Source: Prosapia bicincta | Lineage: Eukaryota; Arthropoda; Insecta; Hemiptera; Cercopidae | Length of the DNA stretch: 64,000 bases | Assembly (NCBI GenBank): GCA_036971475.1 | Contig: JBAIZL010000006.1 | Coordinates: 137,441,731-137,505,730 of the forward strand | Reading direction: 5' to 3' | The notes under the pieces: model-generated | The model's database searches: none | Told to the model about the DNA's origin: nothing | The model's input: the letters and a program-made list of their open reading frames with translations, nothing else | Part shown: positions 50,441 to 59,820 of the stretch, in pieces | Numbering within the stretch: the stretch's first letter is position 1 | Layout of the letters: the number at the start of each line of letters is the position of its first letter | Made by a program: the position numbers and the translations under genes

Positions 50441-52446
50441 CTTTATCCCACTGTAAGGGAAAGCATAAAGATGTGTCTGCTCCTATATCCCACTGTAAGG
50501 GAAAGCATAGAGATGTATCTGCTCCTATATTCCACTGTAAGGGAAAGCATAGAGATGGATCTGCTCCTATATCCCACTGTAAGGGAAAGCATAGAGATGT
50601 ATCTGCTTCTACATCCCACTGTAAGGGAAAGCATAGAGATGTATCTGCTCCTATATCCCACTGTAAGGGAAAGCATAGAGTTGTATCTGCTCCTATATCA
50701 CACTGTAAGGGAAAGCATAGAGATGTATCTGCTCCTATATCCCACTGTAATGGAAAGCATAAAGATGGATCTGCTCCTATATCCCACTGTAAGGGTTAGC
50801 ATAGAGATATATCTGCTCCTATATCCCACTGTAAGGGAAAGCATAGAGATGTATCTGCTCCTATACCCCACTGTAAGGGAAAGCATAGAGATGTATCTGC
50901 TCCTATATCCCACTGTAAGAGAAAGCATAAAGATGGATCTGCTCCTATATCCCACTGTAAGGGAAAGGATAGAGATGTATCTGCTCCTATACCCCACTGT
51001 AAGGGAAAGCATTGAGATGTATCTGCTCCTATATCCCACTGTAAGGGAAAGCATAGAGATGTATCTGCTCCTATATCCCACTGTAAGGGAAAGCATAGAG
51101 ATGTATCTGCTTCTACATCCCACTGTAAGGGAAAGCATAGAGATGTATCTGCTCCTATATCCCACTGTAAGGGAAAGCATAAAGATGGATCTGCTCCTAT
51201 ATCCCACTGTAAGGGTTAGCATGGAGATGTATCTGCTTCTACATCCCACTGTAAGGGAAAGCATAGAGATGTATCTGCTCCTATACCCCACTGTAAGGGA
51301 AAGCATAGAGATGTATCTGCTCCTATATCCCACTGTAAGGGAAAGCATAGAGATGTATCTGCTCCTATATCCCACTGTAAGGGAAAGCATAGAGATGTAT
51401 CTGTTTCTACATCCCACTGTAAGGGAAAGCATAGAGATGTATCTGCTCCTATATCCCACTCTAAGGAAAAGCATAGAGATGTATCTGCTTCTACATCCCA
51501 CTGTAAGGGAAAGCATAGAGATGTATTTGCTCCTATACCCCACTGTAAGGGAAAGCATAGAGATGTATATGCTCCTATATCCCACTGTAAGGGAAAGCAT
51601 AGAGATGTATCTGCTTCTACATCCCACTGTAAGGGAAAGCATAGAGATGTATCTGCTCCTATACCCCACTGTAAGGGAAAGCATAGAGATGTATATGCTC
51701 CTATATCCCACCGTAAGGGAAAGCATAGAGATGTATCTGCTCCTATATCCCACTGTAAGGGAAAGCATAGAGATGTATCTGTTTCTACATCCCACTGTAA
51801 GGGAAAGCATAAAGATGTATCTGCTCCTATATCCCACTGTAAGGGAAAGCATAAAGATGTATCTGCTCCTATATCGCACTGTAAGGGAAAGCATAGAGAT
51901 GTATCTGCTCCTATATTCCACTGTAAGGGAAAGCATAGAGATGGATCTGCTCCTATATCCCACTGTAAGGGAAAGAATAGAGATGTATCTGCTTCTAGAT
52001 CCCACTGTAAGGGAAAGCATAGAGATGTATCTGCTCCTATATCCCACTGTAAGGGAAAGCATAAAGATGTATCTCCTCCTATATCCCACTGTAAGGGAAA
52101 GCATAGAGATGTATCTGCTTCTACATCCCACTGTAAGGGAAAGCATAGAGATGTATCTGCTCCTATACCCCACTGTAAGGGAAAGCATAGAGATGTATAT
52201 GCTCCTATATCCCACTGTAAGGGAAAGCATAGAGATGTATCTGCTCCTATATTCCACTGTAAGGGACAGCATAGAGATGGATCTGCTCCTATATCCCACT
52301 GTAAGGGAAAGCATAGAGATGTATCTGCTTCTAGATCCCACTGTAAGGGAAAGCATAGAGTTGTATCTGCTCCTATATCCCACTGTAAGGGAAAGCATAG
52401 ATTTGTATCTGCTCCTATATCACACTGTAAGGGAAAGCGTAAAGAT

Positions 52447-54840
52447 GTATCTAACCTTACGTATCATTGTAATGAAAAACATGTGTGGGTGTATGTGTGT
52501 GTGTTGCAACGGGTTAAAAATGTCACTTTTTATCGTTGCAAGTGAAATTAAAAATTCCATATATTTTCACAAGTTTTGCATGCAAAATAGCGATGAAATA
52601 ATAAAATAAAAGTGCTCTAGGCAAAATGTAAGGTTAGTTTACCGAGTTTAAGGGATAGAAATAAATCCGTTCTAGGGATAAGGTGATTTTTTTCCAAATT
52701 TGAAAGGGGGAAAAGTCTAAAATCCACCTAGAGTGACCATCAACATTCGAGGGGACGCAATATGAAAAAAGAAGGACAGTGTAAGAGAATCGAAAAAAAA
52801 CAGATGAGGAGCCTCCCGAAAGATTTAAAGTAAAAATAAAAAATGAGTAAATATTTCGACAACCGACGGACAGAACATGAGAAGATCAAGCACGAAGAGA
52901 GTAGACCAGACAGAGCTCCCGGTCACACGAGTGGTGGGGAACTTGTTATTTGTCTAAAGCAGCCGGGAGGGGTTGAAAAGTCTGAGAATGAAAAGTGTAT
53001 CTTGAGACCACAAAGGGATCGGTCGTGTGCGAGTGCGCTCCGGTTGGTAGAACGCCGACAGCGTTTCAAACTGTGAAGTAAATGGTAAAAATGTAGAGCT
53101 AAGAGGGAGATAGACCGTTGAAATGTAGTGCCGTCTGTTTTAAAACCATTTTGGGGAGGAAACTTTCCAAAAGGTGTTTGTATCGTAAAACAGCAATGTC
53201 GTAGCGTCCTCAAGGAAATTGTTGCAGAAAATTAGGTCGAATAAAAGTTTTGAGTCAGTGCTAATATAAACAAATAAACAGTGCTTAAAATAAAAATGGT
53301 TAAACAATTTAGGGTAAAAGGGAACCAACTTCACCTATAAAATTTAAATTGGTGCAGTGAAATAAAACAAAAACAAGTAGAGCAAATCCAGGAGTAAAGT
53401 TAAGTTCAATAATTATAAAGACAGTGTTCAAGACGGGGTAAAAGACTAAATTCAGGACTTTAAATTAAAAAAACAGATACATAAAGGAAAATTTCGCGCA
53501 AAAGAAAAGCGTATTGTTTGTTTCGGATATCACGCCAACTTGGGAACAATGGAGGTCAGGAGACGCGAGTTCGGGCGAGTCCTATATCCAAGATGGCCAG
53601 CCACGAAAGGACAGAGATCAAGCCTACAATGACCAGAGAAGAAGTGATGCAGGAAAGGCCTGATTTTAGCTTTTATCTCTCTCTTTCAAATAAATAAAAA
53701 TTTTATTTTGAATTTTTGGGGAACTTTTTGAAATTTTAAAGTTTAAATTTAAATAAATTTTGCAAAATTTGAAAATGCGTTTAAAAGGAGTGGCTTCATT
53801 TCAGAAAGAAAGTGGAAGGGATAGCGTTAGGATGTGGTAATTATCTTAAACTAAAAGGTCGAACCCTCCAATTGTAGATTGAAAAAGCACAAATAAATTA
53901 TTTAGAATTAGAAATAAATTTTTAAAAATTAAAATTTAAAAATAAAATTTTGAAAAAAGAATATGTGAATCCTATGAAGTAAATTTAAGTCATAAAAAGT
54001 GTAAATAAATTTCAAGTAATAGAATAAGCTATGTTACAGATAGAGACTGTGAGAAATTTAAATTTTTCTCATGTGGGTTTAAAATTAAAAGTTGTCGAAT
54101 TTAAGTAAAGATCTAAAATATTTCAAAATGTTTGTCAGAAAGAATTTTGTTTTGTAAATGTTTGTTGTTTTTTATAGTTGGTTTAAGACACCAAAATCAA
54201 TGAAAGGGTTGTGAAAATAAGTTAAATTGTAATGAAGTCTTAGAAAACAAAGTAAAATCTTGTACAGAAAAGTAAAGTAGAATTTTTAAAGTAAATTAAA
54301 AGTTTTAATTTGAAGAAACCGTTCAATAATAAAGATTGAGTTTTAAAGATTAACAAAGAAAGGATTGATTTTGATTTTAAATGAAATTTAAAATTTTAGA
54401 AAAGAATAATGGTTATAAAAGGTGATATGAAACTTGTTTGTTTACAAAAGAACTTGTTTGGAAAATAAATTGAAATCTAAAAGAGAAATTTGAAGAAATT
54501 TTTCCGATTAGACTAGAAGTTTTAAATTCAATAAACAATTTTAAAATCAATTTTGAGAATTGAAATAATTAACCTAGAAAGGGTAAATATTGATCTTAAA
54601 GTAACTATAAACTATCCTAAGTTTTATGAAAAAGAAGTAAGTTAAGAAGAAGTTAATATAAAAATTACTTGTTTGATAAAGAAGTTATACAACAGGTTTA
54701 TATAATTATATTCAAAAGGTTGAAGAAATGTTAGATGATTAAGTAGAGCTGTAAAAATATAAAAATGATTACAAACTGGCTGTAACGTAACTTTTAAAAT
54801 GAATAAAAACCGAAGTTTTTTTACAGTGATTATATTTATT
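52447..54840. other. AT-rich unique DNA after the minisatellite
   Basis: The last 42-bp units decay by about 52446. A 77-codon ATG frame at 52843-53076 is strongly charged but has no recognisable family or splice context. A GC-richer patch at about 53520-53670 contains the small frame listed next. From 53700 to 54840 the sequence is A-rich on the + strand and shows no gene. Confidence 0.4.
53593..53697 (+). CDS. Small open frame of 34 codons, uncertain
   Basis: ATG at 53593 lies in a good eukaryotic context (AAGATGG), in the only GC-richer patch of a long AT-rich stretch. The 34-residue product is charged at first (MASHERTEIKPTMTREEV) and ends at TAA, 53695-53697. No domain is recognised. 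It may be the first coding part of a spliced gene or of a decayed mobile element, or chance. Confidence 0.2.
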   Translation: MASHERTEIKPTMTREEVMQERPDFSFYLSLSNK

Positions 54841-55047
54841 TAAACAAATTTCTTACACAAACCTAAACCAAAATGGTCAGTTAGCCACAATATGCCTTCA
54901 AATGAACTCATTGAACGGGAACAGATACCCAAAAGGTTATATCTCAGCGAGTTAGGTTTTTAAATAAAGTCCAGTGACTGGTTCTCTGGCAGATTTTGGC
55001 GAGCATTGCACAGGGGTTTGGCCATCGGCTCATTTCAAAATTTTTAC

Positions 55048-55122
55048 CTAGCAACGGATACGAGGGCTGGTGGCGGCGTTTCGCGAAAGGGTTGCGGGCG
55101 TTGAATCGTTGGGCCGGTCCAT
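55048..55122 (-). CDS. Small minus-strand open frame ending at a donor-like site
   Basis: On the minus strand an ATG at 55122 opens 24 codons, beginning MDRPNDSTPATL, ending at TAG; the next bases (TAG|GTAAAAAT) resemble a splice donor. The patch is GC- and CpG-rich in AT-rich surroundings and sits directly beside the GT microsatellite. Another minus frame is also open across it, so the coding frame is undecided. This could be a first exon or a CpG-rich promoter fragment. Confidence 0.2.
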   Translation of the reverse strand: MDRPNDSTPATLSRNAATSPRIRC

Positions 55123-55126
55123 AGCA

Positions 55127-55146
55127 GTGTGTGTGCGCGCGCGTGC

Positions 55147-55207
<61 letters not shown>

Positions 55208-55225
55208 TGTGTGTGTGTGTGTGTG
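55127..55225. repeat. GT/CA microsatellite
   Basis: About 100 bases of (GT)n with GCGC interruptions at the start and one TATG interruption. Long His/Thr frames on the minus strand derive from it. Confidence 0.97.
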
Positions 55226-55312
55226 AAAAATTGAAGAAAATACAAATAAAAGGTTTGTCTTAGAATATTCTTGTATTTGTATTTCCTCTTTTCCTTTATT
55301 ATTACATAGAAA

Positions 55313-55317
<5 letters not shown>

Positions 55318-55352
<35 letters not shown>

Positions 55353-55408
55353 AGTATACATAAATAAATATATATATAAATATAAATAAATATATATATA
55401 ATAATAAG

Positions 55409-55464
<56 letters not shown>
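55318..55464. repeat. TA microsatellites, two tracts
   Basis: Pure (TA)n at 55318-55348 and 55414-55464, separated by TAAATA-rich degenerate sequence. Confidence 0.95.
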
Positions 55465-55467
<3 letters not shown>

Positions 55468-55517
55468 GTTATGTGATATTCTATAATTATAATCAGTGTT
55501 GTTTGTTTGTATTTAAG

Positions 55518-55757
55518 GAGCTGATGAAAATACTGAAATTGTCTCGGTCACGCAAAATGTGGTTGTTAATGGTAACTATAGCATGCCTAGTAATTATCCA
55601 GTATCCGATAGCAAGCACATGGCTGATCGCAAGCTCAGGCAACATCGCTGTCGACCTGCCTCAGACCAATCTACAAGCGGTTCTTGACCATATCCAACTT
55701 GACAACAGCCTGGTGTCGGAAATAGGAGAAAAGGTTCTTCATGAAATTGTAAAGCAG
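55518..55757 (+). CDS. Candidate internal exon, 240 bp, phase 0-0, membrane-anchor-like
   Basis: The product is not recognised. A clear acceptor (TGTTTGTTTGTATTTAAG|G) precedes 55518 and a near-consensus donor (CAG|GTAAAGT) follows 55757. The exon is exactly 80 codons, open in one frame throughout. An ATG at 55524 is available. The peptide has a basic stretch (SRSRK), then a hydrophobic segment of about 18 residues starting WLLMVTIACLVII, then a polar part ending in a helix-like LVSEIGEKVLHEIVKQ. That pattern fits a signal anchor or signal peptide. Composition is clearly unlike the flanking TA and GT tracts. A second frame is open for about 55 codons before a stop, but only the chosen frame agrees with both splice sites. 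Membership of the same gene as the 331-449 exon is unproven. Confidence 0.5.
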
Positions 55758-55780
55758 GTAAAGTAAAATCGCTACAACTA

Positions 55781-55784
<4 letters not shown>

Positions 55785-55833
<49 letters not shown>
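55785..55833. repeat. TA microsatellite
   Basis: About 49 bases of (TA)n just downstream of the candidate exon's donor site. Confidence 0.95.
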
Positions 55834-55837
<4 letters not shown>

Positions 55838-55873
55838 TAAAATACGTTCTCTTGTTTAATAATTTCAAAAAAT

Positions 55874-55959
55874 ATAGGTTATTCGAATACAAGAATATTT
55901 ATTAATTTATATCCGAATGGATATAAATTAATAAATACTCTTGTATTCGAATAACCTAT
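55874..55959. repeat. 86-bp near-perfect palindrome (41-bp arms)
   Basis: Arm 1 is 55874-55914, beginning ATAGGTTATTCGAATACAAG; arm 2 is 55919-55959, ending TTGTATTCGAATAACCTAT. The arms are reverse complements with one mismatch, around a 4-base loop (GAAT). It could be a tiny foldback element or MITE end-to-end fusion, or a cruciform- or hairpin-forming site in the presumed intron after 55757. No flanking target-site duplication is certain. Confidence 0.9.
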
Positions 55960-56281
55960 GTTGTTTTAATATATATATATATATTCCTACACCAAAATTA
56001 AATTCTTACGATTTGATATCTATTATTTATTACCGAATAATCGGTTTTTTTACGTTCCCCTATATAAAGGCGAAAAGATGAAAAGTCTTTTTTCAAAATC
56101 TTACATTTTTAAAATTAATATAGGGGGTCGTACCTTCCTAGTAACGGCACCCCTGTAACGTGCTTCAAATGGCAAGATTGTGATATAAATCTCCCAATAT
56201 CGGTTTTCCTGGTCTTGATTACACGTATTCAATTTTAATAAAGATAACACATATTCATTCCACAGTCGAAGGTATTTAGAG

Positions 56282-56301
56282 TGTGTGAGAATGTGGGTGT
56301 C

Positions 56302-56335
<34 letters not shown>

Positions 56336-56348
56336 GGGTGTGTGTGTA

Positions 56349-56444
<96 letters not shown>

Positions 56445-56464
56445 TGTGTATGTGTGTGTGTGTG
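56282..56464. repeat. GT microsatellite with interruptions
   Basis: About 180 bases of mostly (GT)n with TTAGG, TATG and TTTG interruptions. All Cys/Val and His/Thr frames across it are by-products. Confidence 0.97.
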
Positions 56465-57069
56465 AATTGTGTGTCTGCAAAGGACACATCAGAATACAGA
56501 AACGCCTTTTATAAAAAGGGAAACTAATCTTAGTTCAGAATTTCCGAACAAACAAAGTCAATTGCCATGGCAACGGCTTTCTGATTGGTCAAAAGTTGAA
56601 AAATGGATACTGGGACGTGGGAAGTTTGAAATTGGAGAAGACGGGCCTCACAAAAGGCACGCTATCCAGAACCAGAATGCATTAGGCTCTCAAAGCGAGC
56701 AGACGTGTTGTTGTACCATGCGATCAAGACAAGAAAAAATGTGCTAAAAACAGAGTAAAAAGTGCTACGATGTGATCAGGGGAAGGAAGATATATATGAG
56801 CAAGGGCTCATATATACCCAGAACAAAATTTCGACCACCAAAATGCAAAATTAAAGAAAATAAGAAGATTGACCGAAATTATGGAGAGACGCCTACCTAC
56901 CAAGACCCTTGAAGCTGTAACAGGACCGACAGATGACAACATTAATGAAGATAAAAAGATTTCTACAGTACAAGGTTATATAATCAATTTAATTATTCTT
57001 TTTTAAATAACATTTTACTTCAAATTATATTAACTTAATTTCAAAATTAAATAAGATGGGAATAACCTA
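56465..57069. other. Unique region with promoter-like motifs and a hairpin
   Basis: TATAAAAAG at 56510-56518 is followed about 27 bases later by TTCAGA, loosely like an arthropod TATA plus initiator. A 14-bp X-box-like site and a CCAAT-type site follow (separate entry). An inverted repeat TATATATGAGC / GCTCATATATA is at 56791-56801 and 56806-56816. An ATG frame of 41 codons at 56881-57006 has a plausible charged composition but no family. This may be host sequence or part of the retrotransposon's upstream LTR; the sequence does not decide. Confidence 0.3.
56561..56588. promoter_or_regulatory. RFX X-box-like palindrome next to an inverted CCAAT box
   Basis: ATTGCCATGGCAAC (56561-56574) fits the RFX consensus and contains the perfect 12-bp palindrome TTGCCATGGCAA. 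CTGATTGG, the reverse-oriented CCAAT motif bound by NF-Y, ends at 56588, ten bases further on. RFX X-boxes control ciliary genes in insects and nematodes (established), but use here is inference. Confidence 0.3.
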
Positions 57070-57158
57070 AGGGACTGATTAGTCAACTCTCTTAGGTTAC
57101 CCAAATTTAAGTAATAAAGATTCAAAATTGACTTTCCATTCCCATCGCTGTGGGAATG
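57063..57158. other. Two adjacent short hairpins upstream of the retrotransposon
   Basis: TAACCTAAG (57063-57071) pairs with CTTAGGTTA (57091-57099). CATTCCCA (57137-57144) pairs with TGGGAATG (57151-57158) around a 6-base loop. Their position would fit the outer part of the 5' LTR, but this is not demonstrated. Confidence 0.4.
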
Positions 57159-57869
57159 TATGGATTAAGTATAAAGATGTATATCTTATATGGCTTTTTC
57201 TAAGTGAATTTCTAATGAATAACTTCCAAAGAAGTTAATTGTTCAAGGCCTAGCCTAAAGGCATTACATAGTAATATTAAGTGTTTGAAAAAGAATCAGT
57301 TTTTAAAATATGTTAAATTTAACTCTACTAATCAAAATTATATACAAAATTAATTATGGTAACTTTGATAATTTAAATTATATGTAAAATTAATGATAAT
57401 AAGAAAATTTAAAAACAGAAGGAGATAATAATGTTTAGTTAAATGGCAAGTTGTATGAAATTTTGAAAAAATAATTAGTCAAGAAAATCCTGTGAAATTA
57501 AATAAAAACAATAATAATTAATTTGAACCTTGGAACAAATAAATAAAAATGTATATTTTCCAATTAGCTGTGTTTTCATTCTAGATAAGATAAGTTCACT
57601 AGGTATCCAGGTATAGTCTTTAAATCACAAGTGTCTCTCAAAGATTCCACTACCCGAAAAGGAGCTTGAACAGGGCTTATCGGAGGCTAATTGGTTTTAT
57701 CAAAAATTCAGGGGTTGGTTCCTCTGAGAGGTTTATTCCTTGAGGCACAGGTCTATGAAATTAGGTTCGTAGTCAATGGATAAACCATTACTTTCTTACT
57801 GACTTAGCAATTGAGGAAGAGAAATAAACAACGGCAAAGGTTATAAAAAGTAAGTCGGTAAGAAAAGTA
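57159..57869 (+). mobile_element. Presumed 5' LTR of the retrotransposon, left edge unresolved
   Basis: In LTR elements the 5' LTR ends within a few bases of the primer-binding site, so the DNA just upstream of 57870 must be LTR. The 3' LTR lies beyond the window, so the left edge cannot be set by comparison. An AGTTAATTG at 57233 is one possible start, as several insect gypsy-like LTRs begin AGTTA; the edge could also be further upstream. AATAAA-type polyadenylation signals occur around 57500-57550. Confidence 0.4.
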
Positions 57870-57892
57870 TGGCGCCCAACGTTTGAGGCTCG
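57870..57892 (+). promoter_or_regulatory. Primer-binding site for tRNA-Lys(CUU)
   Basis: TGGCGCCCAACGT is complementary to the 3' end of the metazoan tRNA-Lys(CUU) including its CCA. Complementarity then resumes after a small mismatch region (GAGGCTC versus the tRNA's GGGGCTC complement). This sets the start of the internal region and the end of the 5' LTR. Confidence 0.8.
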
Positions 57893-58362
57893 ATGCTTAC
57901 ATTGTAACATCGGGTCAACATCAAATAGAGACAGATTTAAATCGACTAAGGAGCCTAGTGAAACAAAATTAATTAAATAGAATTCAATTAAAATTGTAAA
58001 AAATAATAGGAATCATAAAATGAAAACCAAAGAAGTTCTTTAAATTAAATAAGAGTTAATTATAATAAAAATGAAATTAAAAAGAACTTAGAATAAATAA
58101 TAATAATTAAAAGGAAATAATTAAGTAAAATAAAATTCAGTAGGTGTCGGTAGGGCATAATATAAATAATAATGTTAGTTATTAATGAAAGTAAATAGAA
58201 TACATAGGCGTTAGATAGACAAGGTCAAGGGAACACTGAACCGGATCACATCGAGCACAATTCTAAATGAATATTTAATTAAATACTCAGTATATAGTAA
58301 AAATATAGAAGTAGGAGAAGTTAGTAAGGGAATAAAAGGATAGTTAAATACGAGACTTTAAG

Positions 58363-59820
58363 ATGGCGACAAGACAGAGAAAAGACACAGAACCATCTGA
58401 AATGATGGAGTTTTTTAAAAAAATGATGGAGGAACAAAAACAGGAGAGATTAAAAGAGATGGAGGAACAAAAACAGGAAAGATTAAAAGAGATGGAGGAA
58501 CAAAAACAGGAAAGATTAAAAGAGATGGAAGAACAGAAACAAGGGAGAATAAAGGAACAAGAAGAATTAGTAAAAAAGATAGAGGAACAAAAACAGGAAA
58601 GATTAAAAGAGATGGAGGAACAGAAACAAGGGAGAATAAAGGAACAAGAAGAATTAGTAAAAATGATAGAGGAACAAAGAAAGAAAGAAAGAGAGGAGGA
58701 AAAAGTAGAAAGAAAGAAAGAAAGAGAGGAGGATAAACAAGAAATTAAGAATCTTTGGGAAATCATGAATAAGAGGATAGAGGAAATAAATGAAGGAATT
58801 ACAAGAAAGAATGAGGAAATGGGAAATAAAATCCAAGAAACTATAGAAAAGATGTATAACTTAGAGGTAACAGTCAGTGAAAATAAACAGACTGTAGAAA
58901 CAGTTAAGGGAGAAGTCAAAAAAGTAGAAAGAAGGGTACAAGTAGTTGAGAATAAGATAAAGAATATGGGAGAAGGGATAAATATAGCTACCTTGTTTAA
59001 ATCAAGGATGTTTGAGATGGGTGATAATGGAGACAAAAGCAAGAAGGAATTCTACGGTAGGGAAGATGAAGACCCTATTGATTTCATTAAACACCTAGAA
59101 GGTATAATGTCCGAAATTGATCCTGACATGGAGGAAGGACAAAAAAGGAAAATAATGGAGAGACATCTTAAAGGACCAGCACAAGAATGGTGGTTGGCCA
59201 TGAATATGGAGGAGGAAAATTATGATGAAGTTAAGGAGAGATTCTTTAGCCACTTTTGGGGATCTCATGCACAAGAGAGAATTCGAGGAAGAATCGAAAA
59301 TGGAAAATATGAATACCATCGAGGCACAAACAACATGGTAAATTATTTCTTAAAAATGGTGAACACGGCGAGACACCTAACCCCGCCATACAATCAGGCG
59401 GAGTTAATTATGAAGATTATGAAGCATTATGGGAACAGAATGTATATAGGATGTTCCGGGATGGCGGCTACCGACATAGAGGAGGCGGTAAAATACATCC
59501 GAAGGAACATGGAGCAGGAGGCTACCAGGAACCGGACTCAGCCTAGGACTGAGGAACGGGAACCTGAAAGGAGAGGGTTTACACACCAAATGAGAAACCC
59601 CGGATACAAGGGAAATTGGAGGCAAGAGCCTTACCCGGTAGAAGGGAGAGGAAACGGGAGACAGGGGCCCTACCAAAGAGAGGGACCAAGAAATAGGCCG
59701 CAAAATCAGTGGCAACAACAAAGGCCAGAGTACAGGCCACAAAACCAAACGGAAGAAGGCCCACAGACAAAAGAAAAGAGACCTCAAAATCCAGGGCCAA
59801 GTGGTCAATCAAAAAACTAA
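58363..59820 (+). CDS. gag: Retrotransposon Gag polyprotein
   Basis: 485 codons; it forms the particle that packages element RNA. The ATG has a good context (AAGATGG). Residues about 15-200 are Glu/Lys/Gln-rich and predicted coiled coil, built partly from an 11-residue repeat (MEEQKQERLKE and variants) encoded by 33-bp tandem repeats. Residues about 227-390 look like the capsid domain of Ty3/gypsy Gag, with PAQEWW at 272-277 in the position of the family's conserved PA.xW motif. The tail after about 395 is rich in Arg, Gly, Gln and Pro and should bind nucleic acid; no CCHC zinc knuckle is present, as in some other insect gypsy-like Gags. The frame ends AAA AAC TAA, placing a slippery site right at the stop. 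An antisense Ser/Leu-rich frame across the coiled-coil region is a shadow. Confidence 0.9.
   Translation: MATRQRKDTEPSEMMEFFKKMMEEQKQERLKEMEEQKQERLKEMEEQKQERLKEMEEQKQGRIKEQEELVKKIEEQKQERLKEMEEQKQGRIKEQEELVKMIEEQRKKEREEEKVERKKEREEDKQEIKNLWEIMNKRIEEINEGITRKNEEMGNKIQETIEKMYNLEVTVSENKQTVETVKGEVKKVERRVQVVENKIKNMGEGINIATLFKSRMFEMGDNGDKSKKEFYGREDEDPIDFIKHLEGIMSEIDPDMEEGQKRKIMERHLKGPAQEWWLAMNMEEENYDEVKERFFSHFWGSHAQERIRGRIENGKYEYHRGTNNMVNYFLKMVNTARHLTPPYNQAELIMKIMKHYGNRMYIGCSGMAATDIEEAVKYIRRNMEQEATRNRTQPRTEEREPERRGFTHQMRNPGYKGNWRQEPYPVEGRGNGRQGPYQREGPRNRPQNQWQQQRPEYRPQNQTEEGPQTKEKRPQNPGPSGQSKN
59811..59817 (+). promoter_or_regulatory. -1 ribosomal frameshift slippery heptamer A AAA AAC
   Basis: In the gag frame the last bases read A AAA AAC followed directly by TAA. 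This is a canonical X XXY YYZ heptamer used for -1 frameshifting by retroviruses. Pol is in exactly the -1 frame and is open across this site, so shifting here joins Gag to Pol. A stimulatory downstream structure was not tested. Confidence 0.8.

Larger units (their letters stand above)
23077..52446. repeat. Giant 42-bp minisatellite, about 700 units
   Basis: The unit begins GGGAAAGCATAGAGATGTAT and ends with a pyrimidine-rich half closing in CCCACTGTAA. About 29.4 kb is occupied without any interruption by other DNA. The period is extremely strict: distances between marker units are whole multiples of 42 plus or minus one base (for example 713 = 17x42-1 and 4495 = 107x42+1). Common variants change a few fixed positions: CATAGAGA/CATAAAGA, GCTCCTATA/GCTTCTACA, GATGTAT/GATGGAT and CACTGTAA/CACTATAA/CAATGTAA. 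The unit has no stop in four of six frames (two per strand), giving open frames of up to 1870 codons; these are treated as non-coding. Units at both ends are the most diverged. Confidence 0.98.

Noticed and set aside
23077..52446. CRISPR-like array
   Set aside because: Units are contiguous with no unique spacers, and the setting is a eukaryotic nuclear genome.
23086..52609. Dozens of long open frames in the 42-bp array as genuine repetitive proteins
   Set aside because: Unit length divisible by three and four stop-free frames make them unavoidable. Single frames switch between two unrelated peptide repeats at one-base indels, so no frame has been kept.
331..55757. Direct splicing of the exon at 331-449 to the exon at 55518-55757
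   Set aside because: The first ends in phase 2 and the second needs phase 0. The direct join reads into a stop after two codons. Intermediate exons would be required.
55048..56527. His/Thr and Cys/Val-rich frames
   Set aside because: Direct translations of GT/CA microsatellites.
56469..56747. 92-codon plus-strand frame after the GT tract
   Set aside because: Begins at GTG inside the microsatellite edge. The only in-frame ATGs are near its end, and no splice context was found, although the peptide looks partly protein-like.
58344..59042. 232-codon minus-strand frame antisense to gag
   Set aside because: Ser/Leu-rich mirror of the Lys/Glu-rich coiled coil; a shadow of gag.
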